This document shows, in pieces, positions 63,881 through 64,000 of a stretch of DNA of 64,000 nucleotides. Location: contig JAVJSD010000101.1 of assembly GCA_040219575.1 (NCBI GenBank), forward strand, positions 1 to 64,000, given 5' to 3'. This stretch comes from JAVJSD01 sp040219575 (GTDB lineage: Bacteria > Planctomycetota > Planctomycetia > Pirellulales > Pirellulaceae). The translations under genes were made by a program, and so were the position numbers. A model generated the notes under the pieces. That model was given only the letters and a program-made list of their open reading frames with translations, had not been told where the DNA came from and did not search any database. Within the stretch, counting starts at the first letter, position 1, and each line of letters starts with the position of its first letter.

Positions 63881-64000
63881 ATGAGATGGCTTGGGTGCAC
63901 GCTCGCGTTGGCGCTGGTCGTTGGTTGTGCGCCGGCCGCCGGGGATTCGAACACGCTGACGCTGGCGACCACCACCAGCACGCGGGACAGCGGCCTGCTG
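63881..64000 (+). CDS. tupA: Tungstate-binding lipoprotein TupA, partial
   Basis: Only the first 40 residues are in the window. They show a lipoprotein signal (MRWLGCTLALALVVGC with a Cys lipobox) and then LTLATTTSTRDSGLL, the hallmark start of TupA proteins that bind tungstate. The gene runs off the window end, 20 bases after tupC. A nearby ATG at 63861 reaches a stop after seven codons and is not the start. Confidence 0.9.
   Translation, partial: MRWLGCTLALALVVGCAPAAGDSNTLTLATTTSTRDSGLL

Overview
The window is about 64 kb of GC-rich DNA that looks like a planctomycete chromosome, probably Pirellulales-like. This rests on established knowledge of planctomycete gene families plus what is visible here. 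Visible signs are two long PVC-type proteins that join a dehydrogenase propeller, HEAT-like repeats and cytochrome c CXXCH motifs; C-x-P-x-R sulfatases; a WPQW-type PQQ propeller protein; an ECF sigma factor beside a membrane Ser/Thr kinase; and many dispersed palindromic repeats between genes. No rRNA, tRNA, CRISPR array or intact insertion sequence was seen.

Region by region: 1-5.9 kb holds repeats, two exported proteins of unknown function and a short-chain dehydrogenase. 6.2-9.9 kb holds an S9 peptidase divergent from a polysaccharide flippase. 9.9-13.5 kb holds a sigma-54 activator with a four-cysteine PAS domain, an ABC-2 permease, SCO1 and DUF420, a set that suggests cytochrome oxidase assembly. 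13.9-16.6 kb is one acyl-CoA synthetase (ADP-forming)/GNAT fusion. 16.9-21.9 kb is a surface-glycan style cluster: TMTC-like TPR membrane protein, GT2 glycosyltransferase, methyltransferase and sulfotransferase. 22.4-36.8 kb mixes an SDR, an FHA protein, a PVC cytochrome, an ECF sigma/kinase pair, a sulfatase, membrane proteins and a PQQ propeller. 37.4-43.1 kb is a housekeeping block: groES, rplY, pth, rpsF, ssb, rplI, dnaB and a GNAT.

43.1-54.2 kb is the most striking part, a self-contained nitrate assimilation locus. One strand encodes a NarK transporter, a NAD(P)H-type nitrite reductase built as one chain (siroheme/4Fe-4S reductase, rubredoxin-like knuckle, Rieske domain, ferredoxin reductase), a DmsB-DmsC fusion, and a NasA-type molybdenum nitrate reductase. 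The last three genes are separated by 2 bp or overlap by 4 bp. The other strand encodes a NarX-like nitrate sensor kinase paired with a FixJ-like regulator. Together they would take nitrate in, reduce it to nitrite (perhaps with quinol electrons), reduce nitrite to ammonium, and control expression by nitrate.

54.2-62.2 kb is a catabolic-looking operon headed by a GntR/FadR regulator: PVC cytochrome, dimethylformamidase-like protein, sulfatase and enolase-superfamily enzyme, several with overlapping ends. 62.5-64 kb starts a tungstate-type ABC transporter (TupB, TupC, partial TupA). Its divergent intergenic region with the GntR gene carries two matching palindromes that look like operators.

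At least four families of dispersed hairpin or direct repeats sit between genes, several at the ends of convergent genes.
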